DNA of 64,000 nt from Salinimonas chungwhensis DSM 16280 (lineage in GTDB: Bacteria; Pseudomonadota; Gammaproteobacteria; Enterobacterales; Alteromonadaceae): positions 1 to 64,000 of the forward strand of contig NZ_KB899379.1 in assembly GCF_000378185.1 (NCBI RefSeq), read 5' to 3'. A program made the position numbers and the translations under genes. The notes beneath the pieces are model-generated. The model saw only the letters and a program-made list of their open reading frames with translations. It did not search any database and was not told the origin of the DNA. Position 1 is the stretch's first letter. Each line of letters opens with the position of its first letter. Of the stretch, positions 55,222 to 64,000 are shown piece after piece.

Positions 55222-55746
55222 GTGCAACAGAACAGATTTTCGGATAGAAACGGATTTTCACTTATTGAGTTGTTAACGTCAGTTGCAGTGGTCGTTATCC
55301 TCACCACAATTGCCTCACCATCGTACCTTAACTGGTACCAGCAAACCAGATTGAAAAGTGCGGCCAGAGAACTGGCTCTGTTTCTTCATCGGGCACAGCA
55401 TCTTGCGATTGTAAGTCATAAGCCGGTGTTTGTTGTCTTCGATCACGCTTCACCATCTATCATCAGATTATCAGATGCCCCCGCTTGTGCGATGTCCCTG
55501 GTGTGTGACCAGGCTAACGAAAACCATCAACTAACTATCACTGAGCCCGTCCTGGTTGTTTCTGCAGCGTTTGCCGGTGCCACAGACTATGCCCGGTTCT
55601 CATCTTCCACCGGGCTGGCAGAAGGCAGTGCTGGGGCAATTGTATTGCGCACCACCCACTACGCCGTGAAAATCATTGTCAATCAGTTAGGCAGGATAAG
55701 AATCTGCGCAATTGATTCCGTCTTACCAGGCGTGTCGCAATGCTAG
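55222..55746 (+). CDS. GspH/FimT-type pseudopilin
   Basis: This 174-residue prepilin starts with GTG. The leader MQQNRFSDRNG is followed by FSLIELLTSV (Glu +5). The remainder matches the GspH domain: a run of R-x-x-x-x-A-A-R-E-L-A-L-F-L-x-x-A, then a beta-rich part with two Cys residues and a C-terminal Cys. It begins a tight four-gene plus-strand run in which each gene overlaps or abuts the next. Confidence 0.83.
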   Translation: MQQNRFSDRNGFSLIELLTSVAVVVILTTIASPSYLNWYQQTRLKSAARELALFLHRAQHLAIVSHKPVFVVFDHASPSIIRLSDAPACAMSLVCDQANENHQLTITEPVLVVSAAFAGATDYARFSSSTGLAEGSAGAIVLRTTHYAVKIIVNQLGRIRICAIDSVLPGVSQC

Positions 55747-56345
55747 TGCGCGGGTATACACTGACCGGAATGCTAATATCACTTGCCATTGGCATGATTT
55801 TACTGAGTGCAGCGGCAAGTTTTGTGGTGAAGCTCACATTGCATCAACTTAGTGCTATTCAGCGTCTGGACCTTATTAATCAACTGAGCCGCCTGGCCTT
55901 TTTAGTATCAACGCAGGTTCGGCGCGCCGGTTATGATGCCAAAGCGATGGAATATTTTCTCGCGGGACAGCCGCGCTCAGTTTCACCTTTTTTCCCTGCC
56001 TATTCACTCAGCGCTCACCCCGATGAGCCGGCTGACAGCTGCATTTTGTTTCACTTTGACAAAAACCATAATGGCATAGTGGATACGCATCCGAGTTCAG
56101 AACACTTTGGCTATCGGCTCAAAGACGGCGCACTGGAGTCCAGAGTCGCTGGTAAACAATGTCATGAACCAGGCTGGCATGATGTCAGTGAGCCCGACTA
56201 TTACAAAATCACTGTTTTTCGTATTGAGCTCATCACAACAACAGACGAGCGCACGCTACTAAAGATCCACATTTCTGCTGCGCTTAAGGATGACGAGGAA
56301 CAGACCGCTGCTTTGCAATGGCCAGTCATATTACGGAATAATTAA
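55740..56345 (+). CDS. PilW-like prepilin
   Basis: This 201-residue protein has the prepilin pattern R-G followed by YTLTGMLISLAIGM. Position +5 is Gly, not the Glu required for efficient assembly of major pilins. Otherwise it resembles PilW/PpdB proteins, with a hydrophobic helix and a C-terminal domain containing two spaced Cys. It overlaps the upstream gene by 7 bp and the ATG of the next gene follows its stop by 1 nt. Confidence 0.78.
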   Translation: MLVRGYTLTGMLISLAIGMILLSAAASFVVKLTLHQLSAIQRLDLINQLSRLAFLVSTQVRRAGYDAKAMEYFLAGQPRSVSPFFPAYSLSAHPDEPADSCILFHFDKNHNGIVDTHPSSEHFGYRLKDGALESRVAGKQCHEPGWHDVSEPDYYKITVFRIELITTTDERTLLKIHISAALKDDEEQTAALQWPVILRNN

Positions 56346-56346
56346 A

Positions 56347-57258
56347 ATGAGATCTCATCAGGGCAGTATTCTCGTCCCAATGGTCATCATCATGGTTATT
56401 GGTGCAGTAGGCGCTGCCTATGTAGCGCGTTACTTCAGCGTAACTGCGCATCAGGCGGTCGGCCTGCGGCAATCCCGTTTAGCCGCTTTTGAGGCTGACC
56501 AGCGTCTGGCGTATATCAGTTCATTGTTAAACAGAGCTGCTCATGATTTAGACCCTTTACCTGCGAATATCGCTGCTGTTGTGACTGAACAGCAAGCCCA
56601 TGTCGTCGATGGTATGAAAATTATGACATCAGATGTCAGCATATCTGTTACCCAGCCGGCTCCTGCCATGGTCAGACAACACTTTGTTCGCTTTCCCCTG
56701 CTCAGGCGACAGCCGCCAGCGCCAATAATTAGCCGTAATAATTTACCAGCTCCGGTGACTTTAACGGTGGAGATGCCACCTGGACAGGCGGGTGAATGGG
56801 TTGCTACGAGACCTCAAGATTTGATGCTATGGCTGCTTAGTGCCCCGAAAGTGGTCACAGACGAAAATAAGCATATCGATACCTGTGCGGGGCTGGATCA
56901 TACAGCACGAGGCGTCTATGTGATTAACAGTAATTGTGAACTCGCGCCGCTGCAGATTATCGGTTCCGCGCAGGCTCCGGTATTCTTGGTTATTAAAAAT
57001 GCTGATTTACACATGCCGCCAGACAGTCGGCTTTGGGGAACGGTTGTCAGCGATGCTGATGACAATACTTCATTACGTACAATTGTGATGGCGCCTACAG
57101 CACAGATAATGGGGGCGTTGTTAATCAATCATCAGATTACGACCGGCTCTGCACTCAAAATTGCATACAAACCTGATGTACTGGCCACTCTTCAAAATGC
57201 TCCCTATATGCAATTACATCAGGACGTAGCCGGTACATGGCGAGACTTTCCATTGTGA
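56347..57258 (+). CDS. PilX/YgdB-like prepilin-type protein
   Basis: This 303-residue protein has a short leader MRSHQG and a hydrophobic segment SILVPMVIIMVIGAVG, without Glu at +5, as is usual for PilX. The large C-terminal region contains an Ile/Val-rich repeat portion (VYVINSNCELAPLQIIG, VFLVIKNADLHMP) suggesting a beta-helix. The open frame extends 57 bp upstream into the previous gene; the ATG at 56347 follows that stop and yields the leader. It overlaps the next gene by 22 bp. Assignment is by position and architecture. Confidence 0.72.
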   Translation: MRSHQGSILVPMVIIMVIGAVGAAYVARYFSVTAHQAVGLRQSRLAAFEADQRLAYISSLLNRAAHDLDPLPANIAAVVTEQQAHVVDGMKIMTSDVSISVTQPAPAMVRQHFVRFPLLRRQPPAPIISRNNLPAPVTLTVEMPPGQAGEWVATRPQDLMLWLLSAPKVVTDENKHIDTCAGLDHTARGVYVINSNCELAPLQIIGSAQAPVFLVIKNADLHMPPDSRLWGTVVSDADDNTSLRTIVMAPTAQIMGALLINHQITTGSALKIAYKPDVLATLQNAPYMQLHQDVAGTWRDFPL

Positions 57259-57713
57259 GAAAAGATATGTCTGGCTTGGGCCTGGTAGAATGCCTTATTG
57301 CAACGCTGCTATTTGTTAGCGGGGGTATCGCACTTAGCTCGTTAACCCTGAAGTGGCAGTGGCGGGTCCATGAGGTTGCGGTGTATGCGCGCACCACAGC
57401 CCAACAACAGTTATTACATGCACATCTTGGAACAATCACATCGGCGGACTACGCTACACTGTCTGACTATGTACCCGCAGTAGTCCAGGCGCAACTCAAC
57501 CAGCCCGTCGAGTCACTAGTTTTGCAGCCCCAGCGCTTACAGCACGCAGAGGCTGAACTACTTTACGTTGACAGTGCTCTAGCCGTTTCAGACCGGATTA
57601 ACCTTACAGTCAGTGTTGTTCAGGGGGTAAATAGCGAACCGATAGTCTTGCATATGACCGCGTACCGGCCTTCGTTATATCGCTATTTATCGGCTTTGCC
57701 GTCAGCCGATTAA
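57237..57713 (+). CDS. PilV-like prepilin
   Basis: This 158-residue prepilin-like protein is cleaved within M-S-G before LGLVECLIATLLF (Glu +5). Its hydrophobic helix is followed by a helix-rich domain. Alternative starts are GTG at 57255, which overlaps the upstream stop, and ATG at 57267; the leader would be 13, 7 or 3 residues. It ends the plus-strand run and its stop overlaps the convergent pilE by 4 bp (TTAA). Confidence 0.75.
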   Translation: MARLSIVRKDMSGLGLVECLIATLLFVSGGIALSSLTLKWQWRVHEVAVYARTTAQQQLLHAHLGTITSADYATLSDYVPAVVQAQLNQPVESLVLQPQRLQHAEAELLYVDSALAVSDRINLTVSVVQGVNSEPIVLHMTAYRPSLYRYLSALPSAD

Positions 57714-58162
57714 CATCGCCAGCAAAATTCATTGCCGTCAACGCTACCACTGCTATCAGCATCCCAGCCTTTGCGACCATCACTATAATAAAACAGCGCA
57801 CCATCGCCGTCCTGCGTCGTACCAGAAACCGGTGTGGCGGTAATGACAAAACCCGTGGCATCCGCCGATACGATGGTTAGATCATAGCGTTTGTTACTGA
57901 CAGGCTCTGAGGCTGGTGAGTGGCTGGCAAAGGTTGCAGGTGCCCCGATATCCCCCGAGATAGCAGCCCCCTTGTAGGTGAATGCACCACTAAAATGACG
58001 CTCCATGCTCGCAGCAAACGCCATTAGATCGGCCTGGGCGTTGCTGCGATAACTTCCCTTCATGACGCCCTGATACGACGGATAAGCAATGGCTGAGATA
58101 ATCGCTACAATGGCTACGGTTATCATCAGCTCTATCAGAGTAAATCCCTTATGGTGCACCAT
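57710..58162 (-). CDS. pilE: Type IV pilin PilE
   Basis: This 150-residue minor pilin has a leader MVHHKG and the mature N-terminus FTLIELMITVAIVAIISAIAYPSYQ-like, truncated here. The C-terminal portion, G-D-G-x-L-x-Y-Y-S-D-G-x-K-G-W-D, then C-W-R-C, is typical of PilE in the pilV-W-X-Y1-E operon. It follows pilY1 by 3 bp. Pili of this type mediate twitching, adhesion and DNA uptake. Confidence 0.9.
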   Translation of the reverse strand: MVHHKGFTLIELMITVAIVAIISAIAYPSYQGVMKGSYRSNAQADLMAFAASMERHFSGAFTYKGAAISGDIGAPATFASHSPASEPVSNKRYDLTIVSADATGFVITATPVSGTTQDGDGALFYYSDGRKGWDADSSGSVDGNEFCWRC

Positions 58163-58165
58163 GGC

Positions 58166-61100
58166 TCAATTCCTTTCTGTTTCTGTGGTCCAGCTATCAT
58201 AAATTACACGCTCAAAACGCCCGTAGATATTTCTGACCAGACACGCAAAGTCAGAGGTACATGAAACTTCATCACCATCTTCTTCGGTTTCAATTACCGC
58301 TGAAGCACACTCTGTACCCAGACACACCACCGGCTTGATAATTTCCTCGATAAGAATTTTTGTTTCAGGTGCGATGCCACTTTGGCGCAGATCAGCATAG
58401 CGATCGTTATTATCTAGCTGATTATTCTGATTTAAGTCGTCCACCGCGTTGCCATTAGCCAGATTGACCAGATACGCCCGGCTGTTCCCGGTGGGTGGCG
58501 CACAGGCGCTTTCAGAACTTTCCGCCGGAATATAGCTGGTAAACAGAATCTTATAATCGATAATTAGTGGCGAAGATAGTATCTTTTCGCCACCCGTGGT
58601 CATTTCCAGATACCAACCATCTTTATTGGAAAACATAGACGTCGCCAGTTCCCGGGCAGATGCGTCATCACTGGTCAGAAGATGCTCAGTGGCATTGTAC
58701 ATAGTGGCTTCGGTAGTATCAGTTTTAAAAACATGGTTATTGTTTTCATCCCGTTTAAAGATGCCTTTGTCTTTAAGCATGTAAAAGCGGTCTTCAATTA
58801 CTGTATCCAGCGGCGATGCCCGCCAGCCACTACCAATAGCCACTGCGTAATAATGCTCATTGCCCAGCGCGACCTCCGAAATATCCGGACCATAGAAAAA
58901 GCGTCGGTTATTGGTTTCAGTGTCGCCGCCAAAATCAGCCAGGCGAGCGCCTTTTATAAAATCAGCACCGGTCTGTCCATTATAGATATCCAGTCTAAAC
59001 AGCTGTCCACCCATGTCGGCCACGTACATATGGTCGGCCAGACCATCATTATCCCGATCAATAACTGAGATCCGCCCGGGAATACTGTATTGCATGTGGG
59101 GCAGATTAAGATCGGCATCAGTGTTACTGGCCTGCCATAATAATGCGCCGTTGTCCGCGTCGAAGATAAATACAGCGTTGCCCACAGCGTCAGCGGAACG
59201 AACTTGTTTGACATCCTGATCCTCGCTGTAGCCACCACCAACAATCATGACATTTTTCGTAACATTACCTAATTTAACTTTAGTGATGGTGGGGCGTGAC
59301 CAGGTTTGCCCCAGTTTTTCCAGTCCCGCTGTATCGCCATCTATTTTAAATACCAGCTCTGGATTATTTTTCTGCGTAATATCGAAAACATAATAATTAT
59401 GGCCCCCTCGACGCATGCCCACATACAAATAAGTTTTGTTACCTACCGAACGCAGCACCATATCGCCGTCAAGACCATAAACATGATTAAACGTTGAGTT
59501 ATCCTCGTAAAACTCCGGCAAGTTAGCCAACAGTTCCCGAGGAATAACAGCAAAATTTTCCTGTCCTGTTTCGGCGTCAAAAGAATGTAAGAAGCCCTGG
59601 TTGGTAGCAACCAGAATGGCCGAATCCTCCGGACCGTAATTAACGATAACTGGCTGAGAGTGAATCGGATCGCCCATTTGCAACCGTACATCGCTGACAT
59701 CACCGTCACCATCGGCATCTTTGATGTCTACACCTCGCGCCCACTTTAAAACAGTATCGCGCATAATTTCTGCGTCATTTGCGGTTTCTAACCCCATGTC
59801 CGCGACCGTAATAGCGCTATTGTTTTCATGCAATCGGTTGCTGCTGGTAACAATATTGCCGGTACCGTCGAACATATATATATTCCGGTTCGCGGAAAGC
59901 TGACTTGCCGCGCCGCCTTTACGCACACTGTTGCCATCAGCCAGGATAGACCAATAACTATGGGACGTATCGGAGAAGAAACCACTGACACTATCTACCG
60001 CAGACACCCCGTTTTTATCTACAATAGTGTTGCCATCAAGTTTGTATTTCTTAAGGTTGCCTGGCCAGTCGGTACCTTCTGCCGGCTTAAACAGGGCAAA
60101 ATACAACTCATCCCGGTGAGTTAGCCGGTTCAGTTGGTTTACTGCCACCCCCGGCGAAACAAACGTAGCATTGATATCTTTTACTGAGCGTAAAATTGTC
60201 TGAAAGGCGTCCAGCAATTCATCGCTGTCATCAGCTTTATAAAAACCGCCACCGCCCTGCTGAGCAAGCTTATTCAGAAAGTTGTTGGCCGTGCTGTTAG
60301 CGGCAAACCCAATGGTGTGGGTCATTATGCGCCGGTCGATGACAGATTCGCCTTTATCGCTTAAGTTACTGACCAGATCCAGACCACAACGCTCGCCGCC
60401 CGAACCATGGCAGGACTTATTCAATAATGCTTCAATTTTCCCGACGCTGTGATTAGAGTTGGCCTCCCCGTCAGATAGCAGAACAATATGATTATTGGTC
60501 TGACACTGTAAGTCTGACACCGGAGAAATATACGTGGCGCCGGCCGGAATATATTCGCCAATACAATCACTATCGCTCAGATTATCTTCGGTGCAGCCGT
60601 ATGGTCGCATTGCATCAGCGCCCAGATAAGACGCTCTGTGGCTAACCCGCGTAGATCGTCTTACATTGGATGAGACCGAGCCATCGCCGCGCTGAAGGCC
60701 ATAATCAACACTGCGTCCACCGTAATAGTTGGTGGCTTCGTAAAGGGTGTCAACGATAGGCGTATAACCACTGGCGTTGAGCTCATCCACTTTACTGGAC
60801 AAATGCTCTCTTACCGTGGCCACTGTTCCCGGCGTTGCCTGGCCTTTATATTTAACAATGAGTTTGGGCGCATTACCACCAGAGCCTCGATAGCTGAAAG
60901 CACCGCGCACACCCGCAAAGTCAGACATAACCAAAGCAAGTGCGTTGCCCGGCTGCCAGCCGGGACGCGCCACAATTTCTTCTATGATGTGTTTTAAATT
61001 GTCACTTTCAAAGCGACTACCATAGCCCACCCAGGGCATGTTCCAGTTGACCGAGGCGGATGTTTTGTCGGCATATCGCAAGCCATAGCGGTTCAGTTTA

Positions 61101-62233
61101 TCCAGCCTGCCAATATTGTTATATGCCAACCCTCTGATAGTTGTGCTGGCTGAGTAATAGTAGGATGTATTGGCGGTAAGTTGCAGCACGGCTTCCTGAA
61201 TTTCTGCGCCTTGCGGGATATTCACATTTCGAAAGCGCACACCAATGTGTTCATTTGCATCACTGCGCATGTTCAGAACATTGGCTGTTTCATTATATCC
61301 CCAGGGAGTTTCTTCGCGATTATCGCTTTGATAATTCACCTGATAATGGGACGAAGCACTGATACAACCTGTGGCAGTTGTCTCATCATACTCCACAACC
61401 AGTTGGGGTGATTGATCAACGCCACTGTCATAAGCATTCACTACTCTTGCACTACCTGCACTATTGCTGCTTCCTTCCACCAAAATGCTCAACGCCTGCC
61501 CGCCACACCAGGCCGACTGGTCAACAATTTCCTGAATGACGGCGGTGAGATCCGGCGAAGAAAAGATTTCATTACTGACCGGGAATGCATTGTCATTATC
61601 CCATACCACCTGCGCCATTGTGCGCGGCCTTGATGTGATGTCGTTGGAAGAAGAAAACCCTTCACTATCTCCACTGAGCTCGCCGCGAAAAATCATTGTC
61701 GCGTCGGCCGTATTAAGTTGTTCTGAAGTAAAGCGCAGGTAAGCATGAGTAATTGTCGCGCCCCGGGGGATATTGAGCTGGGTGAAGCGCATCCCGCTGT
61801 GAACTGTCTGAGTACCATTGGTAAGACGAATTACATTGCTAGTGGTGTTTACCGCGCCGTCAATCTCATGTGCATCACTATTGCTGCCGCTGGTGGAAGT
61901 AATGAGCTCAGGGTTAATGGGAGAATCAATATCTCTGATGGGGAATAATACCGGCCCGCCTATATCAGAAAAACGCATCAATCCGGCGTTGATATTGGTC
62001 GCCGAGGAAATGGCTGTGCGAAACGCTTCTTTTACCCGCAGCATTCTTGATTTGTCCGTTCCGTCGCGATTACCCATGCTGCCGGAGGTATCCATAATGA
62101 ACAGAACGTTGGGATTATAGGTGACAGACGCATCAGCAGTGCCCAGGTAAATATCCAAATCATCGGCCATGGCTGATGCACCTATACACAGCCACAGTAA
62201 GAGCGACATACACCATCTGAGAATGTTCTTCAC
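58166..62233 (-). CDS. pilY1: Type IV pilus tip adhesin/assembly protein PilY1
   Basis: This 1355-residue secreted protein has a signal peptide (about 1-23). A von Willebrand A-type domain starts at D48-T-S-G-S52 (MIDAS) and continues near residue 582 with LLSDGEAN. Two related ~150-residue beta-rich repeats lie between these parts (about 118-240 and 300-465). The C-terminal half (about 800-1250) is the PilC/PilY1 beta-propeller with a calcium loop D-A-D-G-D-G-D. PilY1 promotes pilus extension and surface sensing. It lies between pilX and pilE. Confidence 0.93.
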   Translation of the reverse strand: MKNILRWCMSLLLWLCIGASAMADDLDIYLGTADASVTYNPNVLFIMDTSGSMGNRDGTDKSRMLRVKEAFRTAISSATNINAGLMRFSDIGGPVLFPIRDIDSPINPELITSTSGSNSDAHEIDGAVNTTSNVIRLTNGTQTVHSGMRFTQLNIPRGATITHAYLRFTSEQLNTADATMIFRGELSGDSEGFSSSNDITSRPRTMAQVVWDNDNAFPVSNEIFSSPDLTAVIQEIVDQSAWCGGQALSILVEGSSNSAGSARVVNAYDSGVDQSPQLVVEYDETTATGCISASSHYQVNYQSDNREETPWGYNETANVLNMRSDANEHIGVRFRNVNIPQGAEIQEAVLQLTANTSYYYSASTTIRGLAYNNIGRLDKLNRYGLRYADKTSASVNWNMPWVGYGSRFESDNLKHIIEEIVARPGWQPGNALALVMSDFAGVRGAFSYRGSGGNAPKLIVKYKGQATPGTVATVREHLSSKVDELNASGYTPIVDTLYEATNYYGGRSVDYGLQRGDGSVSSNVRRSTRVSHRASYLGADAMRPYGCTEDNLSDSDCIGEYIPAGATYISPVSDLQCQTNNHIVLLSDGEANSNHSVGKIEALLNKSCHGSGGERCGLDLVSNLSDKGESVIDRRIMTHTIGFAANSTANNFLNKLAQQGGGGFYKADDSDELLDAFQTILRSVKDINATFVSPGVAVNQLNRLTHRDELYFALFKPAEGTDWPGNLKKYKLDGNTIVDKNGVSAVDSVSGFFSDTSHSYWSILADGNSVRKGGAASQLSANRNIYMFDGTGNIVTSSNRLHENNSAITVADMGLETANDAEIMRDTVLKWARGVDIKDADGDGDVSDVRLQMGDPIHSQPVIVNYGPEDSAILVATNQGFLHSFDAETGQENFAVIPRELLANLPEFYEDNSTFNHVYGLDGDMVLRSVGNKTYLYVGMRRGGHNYYVFDITQKNNPELVFKIDGDTAGLEKLGQTWSRPTITKVKLGNVTKNVMIVGGGYSEDQDVKQVRSADAVGNAVFIFDADNGALLWQASNTDADLNLPHMQYSIPGRISVIDRDNDGLADHMYVADMGGQLFRLDIYNGQTGADFIKGARLADFGGDTETNNRRFFYGPDISEVALGNEHYYAVAIGSGWRASPLDTVIEDRFYMLKDKGIFKRDENNNHVFKTDTTEATMYNATEHLLTSDDASARELATSMFSNKDGWYLEMTTGGEKILSSPLIIDYKILFTSYIPAESSESACAPPTGNSRAYLVNLANGNAVDDLNQNNQLDNNDRYADLRQSGIAPETKILIEEIIKPVVCLGTECASAVIETEEDGDEVSCTSDFACLVRNIYGRFERVIYDSWTTETERN

Positions 62234-62248
62234 CTGTATCTACTCCTG

Positions 62249-62815
62249 TTAATTAGACGCCGGGGCAAGCACTGCTGCTGACACCGTATTCGCAACTACG
62301 GAGGCTTTGCCCTCCACCTGACCACATCCTCGCACGATAAAAACATGGCAACTGATATTACTACCGCCGATAACATTCGATGAGCCGCGACATGCCTGCT
62401 CACGCACAAATGCTGTTCGCGACCAGCTTTGAGTTCTAATCTCGCTTTGATAGTCTCCGGCTTCAGTATGATTCGTATTAGTAGTTAAACCGTTCACTGT
62501 AAGCTGTCGATTGGTCCACTGGGCGTTTTCAAAGCAGCTAAGGGCATCGGTTTGTGGATCAAGAGGGGTTCCCTGCCGCGCGGCTGAAAGCGGATCCATG
62601 AGCGTATCATTGGCCAGTAAAATCTCATCCTCAGCTTCAAAAAACACGCCTGCCAGGGCAGCTTCAGCAGCATCGAATGCCAGTCCTGACTGTTGCATTG
62701 ACATCGCCATTTTTGACTGACTTAAACTACTGGATACTGCGCTGATACCGATGACTGTAAGGGATAATAAAATGAGTAGTGCCATAATCAGTACAACGCC
62801 CTGTTGTTTTCTCAT
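62249..62815 (-). CDS. pilX: Minor pilin PilX
   Basis: This 188-residue prepilin has the leader MRKQQG and VVLIMALLILLSLTVIGISAV; the absence of Glu at +5 is normal in PilX. The remaining part shows A-F-D-A-A-E-A-A-L-A-G, the conserved helix of this family, and a C-terminal Cys pair. It overlaps pilW by 4 bp and lies 15 bp upstream of pilY1. Confidence 0.9.
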   Translation of the reverse strand: MRKQQGVVLIMALLILLSLTVIGISAVSSSLSQSKMAMSMQQSGLAFDAAEAALAGVFFEAEDEILLANDTLMDPLSAARQGTPLDPQTDALSCFENAQWTNRQLTVNGLTTNTNHTEAGDYQSEIRTQSWSRTAFVREQACRGSSNVIGGSNISCHVFIVRGCGQVEGKASVVANTVSAAVLAPASN

Positions 62816-63657
62816 TTTGCACTCCTGACAAAATTTTTCATGTTTCGTAATGCCATGGTTTGGGTGAAGACCTGATAATAGTGATTTTCGTCAGTGGTCA
62901 CGGGGGCTTCATTGAGAACAGCAATATCGCTGACCGGGATCTGACTGATTTCATTGCTATCACTTTTGAGCAATACACCAATTCTCAATGTGACAGTCTG
63001 TTGTAATGCTGCCCGGGTGCTAGCGAGTGCATCAGCAGTTACGTAACGCACCGGTAAGCCATTAGATGTAGTTGCAGAGGTGCTGATACCATACTGAACC
63101 TGAAAACTTTCAACATTATCCATTAATGTTACGGTTGTGCCGGTCAACGTACCCGATTTCACGCCTCGTAAAAGACGACCGTCGTAACCGCGGCAGACCA
63201 ACTTACTTTGCTTGATTTCATAAACATTAACGACATGAAAGTGACGGCTGTCGGTATAGCCATGGGTTGAACCGGTGCAATCAACGTTGTCCTGCTTATT
63301 GATTACCAGCTTATCACTAGCCCCTGATGCCCCTTCTTCGCTGCCCAGTGCCGGCGATAAGATAAAATCACCGGCCAGGCCGATGGGATGGTTTTGCACG
63401 AAAGCTGCTTCAACACTGGTGTCCACCGAGGTATCCATTACCGTTCCCACCCGGTCATAACGTCCGGCTTCGAGTAAATCGCGGCTCAGTCTGGTCATAA
63501 TATAGCGCCCGGACTCCTGGACCTGTGCGACTGACTGATTCAGTCCATTGGTAATGCGGCTGCTAACCATCACCTGAATAATGGCAATAGTAATGATGGT
63601 ACCCAGCACCAGAGAGATCATAAGCTCGATAAGAGAAAAACCGCGAACATTGTTCAT
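62812..63657 (-). CDS. pilW: Minor pilin PilW
   Basis: This 281-residue prepilin begins with leader MNNVRG and FSLIELMISLVLG. The open frame starts earlier (63711), but I use the Met at 63657, which has AAGGATA 8 nt upstream and gives a normal six-residue leader. The body carries the PilW pattern with S-R-D-L-L-E-A-G-R-Y-D and Cys residues. The pilV frame overlaps its start by 4 bp. Confidence 0.9.
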   Translation of the reverse strand: MNNVRGFSLIELMISLVLGTIITIAIIQVMVSSRITNGLNQSVAQVQESGRYIMTRLSRDLLEAGRYDRVGTVMDTSVDTSVEAAFVQNHPIGLAGDFILSPALGSEEGASGASDKLVINKQDNVDCTGSTHGYTDSRHFHVVNVYEIKQSKLVCRGYDGRLLRGVKSGTLTGTTVTLMDNVESFQVQYGISTSATTSNGLPVRYVTADALASTRAALQQTVTLRIGVLLKSDSNEISQIPVSDIAVLNEAPVTTDENHYYQVFTQTMALRNMKNFVRSAK

Positions 63658-64000
63658 AAAACAATATCCTTGAATATGCAGGCGAATGCGTTTCCTGCAA
63701 CGGGGTTGCACCGTTCGGTCAGGGTGTATTTTTGGTTGGGCTGGGTGCTTACAGGCCAGCGCAGCAGAATATGAATACGTGACCCGGCACTGCAGTCATC
63801 ACCGTCAGCCCCGTTGCTATCGGTACAATTTACAGAAATCTCGGTAGCCGGGTTAGTCTGAACGGCTGCACAGGAGAGTGCCCAACCGTCGTATTGAGCC
63901 ATTTGACTCTCATTACACTGGCCGGATTCGCAGTCGGGAATCGCAGCCGGTCGGGAAAGACAATAGCATGCATAGGGATCCGACTCGGCACAACTTAAGT
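63654..64000 (-). CDS. pilV: Minor pilin PilV, C-terminal part (cut by window edge)
   Basis: The open frame runs from the window edge through at least 115 codons to a stop at 63654 without interruption. It includes several cysteines and the segment QMAQYDGWALSCA typical of the C-terminal half of PilV. The N-terminal prepilin leader lies outside the window. The Met at 63902 is internal, not the start. It overlaps pilW by 4 bp. Confidence 0.82.
   Translation of the reverse strand, partial: LSCAESDPYACYCLSRPAAIPDCESGQCNESQMAQYDGWALSCAAVQTNPATEISVNCTDSNGADGDDCSAGSRIHILLRWPVSTQPNQKYTLTERCNPVAGNAFACIFKDIVL

Noticed and set aside
55222..57713. Type II secretion pseudopilin operon (gspH-I-J-K)
   Set aside because: Order and lengths resemble it loosely, but no gspC-G, L or M genes are nearby and the PilX-like protein lacks the GspK architecture; minor type IV pilin / ppd-like is a better fit.

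Overview
The window comes from a gammaproteobacterial chromosome, most likely family Alteromonadaceae (Alteromonas/Salinimonas-like). The basis is the 5' part of a 16S rRNA gene at the left edge, Vibrio/Alteromonas-type pomAB, and the familiar order of housekeeping operons (rpoE-rseABC-lepA-lepB-rnc-era, nrdR-rib-nusB-thiL-pgpA, xseB-ispA-dxs). Genes are dense. No transposon, phage gene, CRISPR array or tRNA gene was seen. This is mostly core chromosome with a few accessory-flavoured modules. The genus is an inference; the 16S stretch and gene content are what is seen.

Left part (1-17.3 kb): the 16S rRNA start with its two promoters; pssA; a PEP-CTERM exported protein with a near-perfect sigma-54 promoter and a PrsT-like TPR protein; clpB with a sigma-32 promoter that fixes its start; pgeF-rluD; bamD. 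Next is a divergent stress locus. On the minus strand lie a LON-domain protein, an ECF sigma factor and a ChrR-type zinc anti-sigma factor. On the plus strand is a five-gene operon (NTF2-like, SDR, FAD oxidoreductase, DUF1365, Cfa-type methyltransferase). The two divergent promoters carry the same (T/C)GATC(C/T)-N18-TAAT motif. This resembles the RpoE-ChrR singlet-oxygen / fatty-acid modification regulon known from Rhodobacter.

Middle (17.3-47.7 kb): pomAB under a sigma-28-type promoter; xseB-ispA-dxs (isoprenoids); a riboflavin/thiamine/phospholipid operon in which the RibBA-like protein has lost the zinc cysteines of GTP cyclohydrolase II (RibBX type); glyA; an lpxD outside its usual operon; ettA; radA flanked by two PilZ-domain genes; serB and the membrane gene smp; yjjV-pdxH-era-rnc-lepB-lepA; and rseCBA-rpoE with an autoregulatory sigma-E-type promoter.

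Right part (47.7-64 kb): nadB, a MaoC-like hydratase, sdhE-ygfX, ygfZ, slyD, and nadE-glnB with only 5 bp between them. The window ends in a large type IV pilus minor-pilin region. The standard pilV-pilW-pilX-pilY1-pilE operon (minus strand, pilV cut by the window edge) converges on a second, plus-strand set of prepilin-like genes (GspH/FimT-like, PilW-like, PilX-like, PilV-like) that has no pilY1 and resembles the enterobacterial ppdA-ppdB-ygdB-ppdC arrangement. Several convergent gene pairs overlap tail to tail, three of them by exactly four bases.
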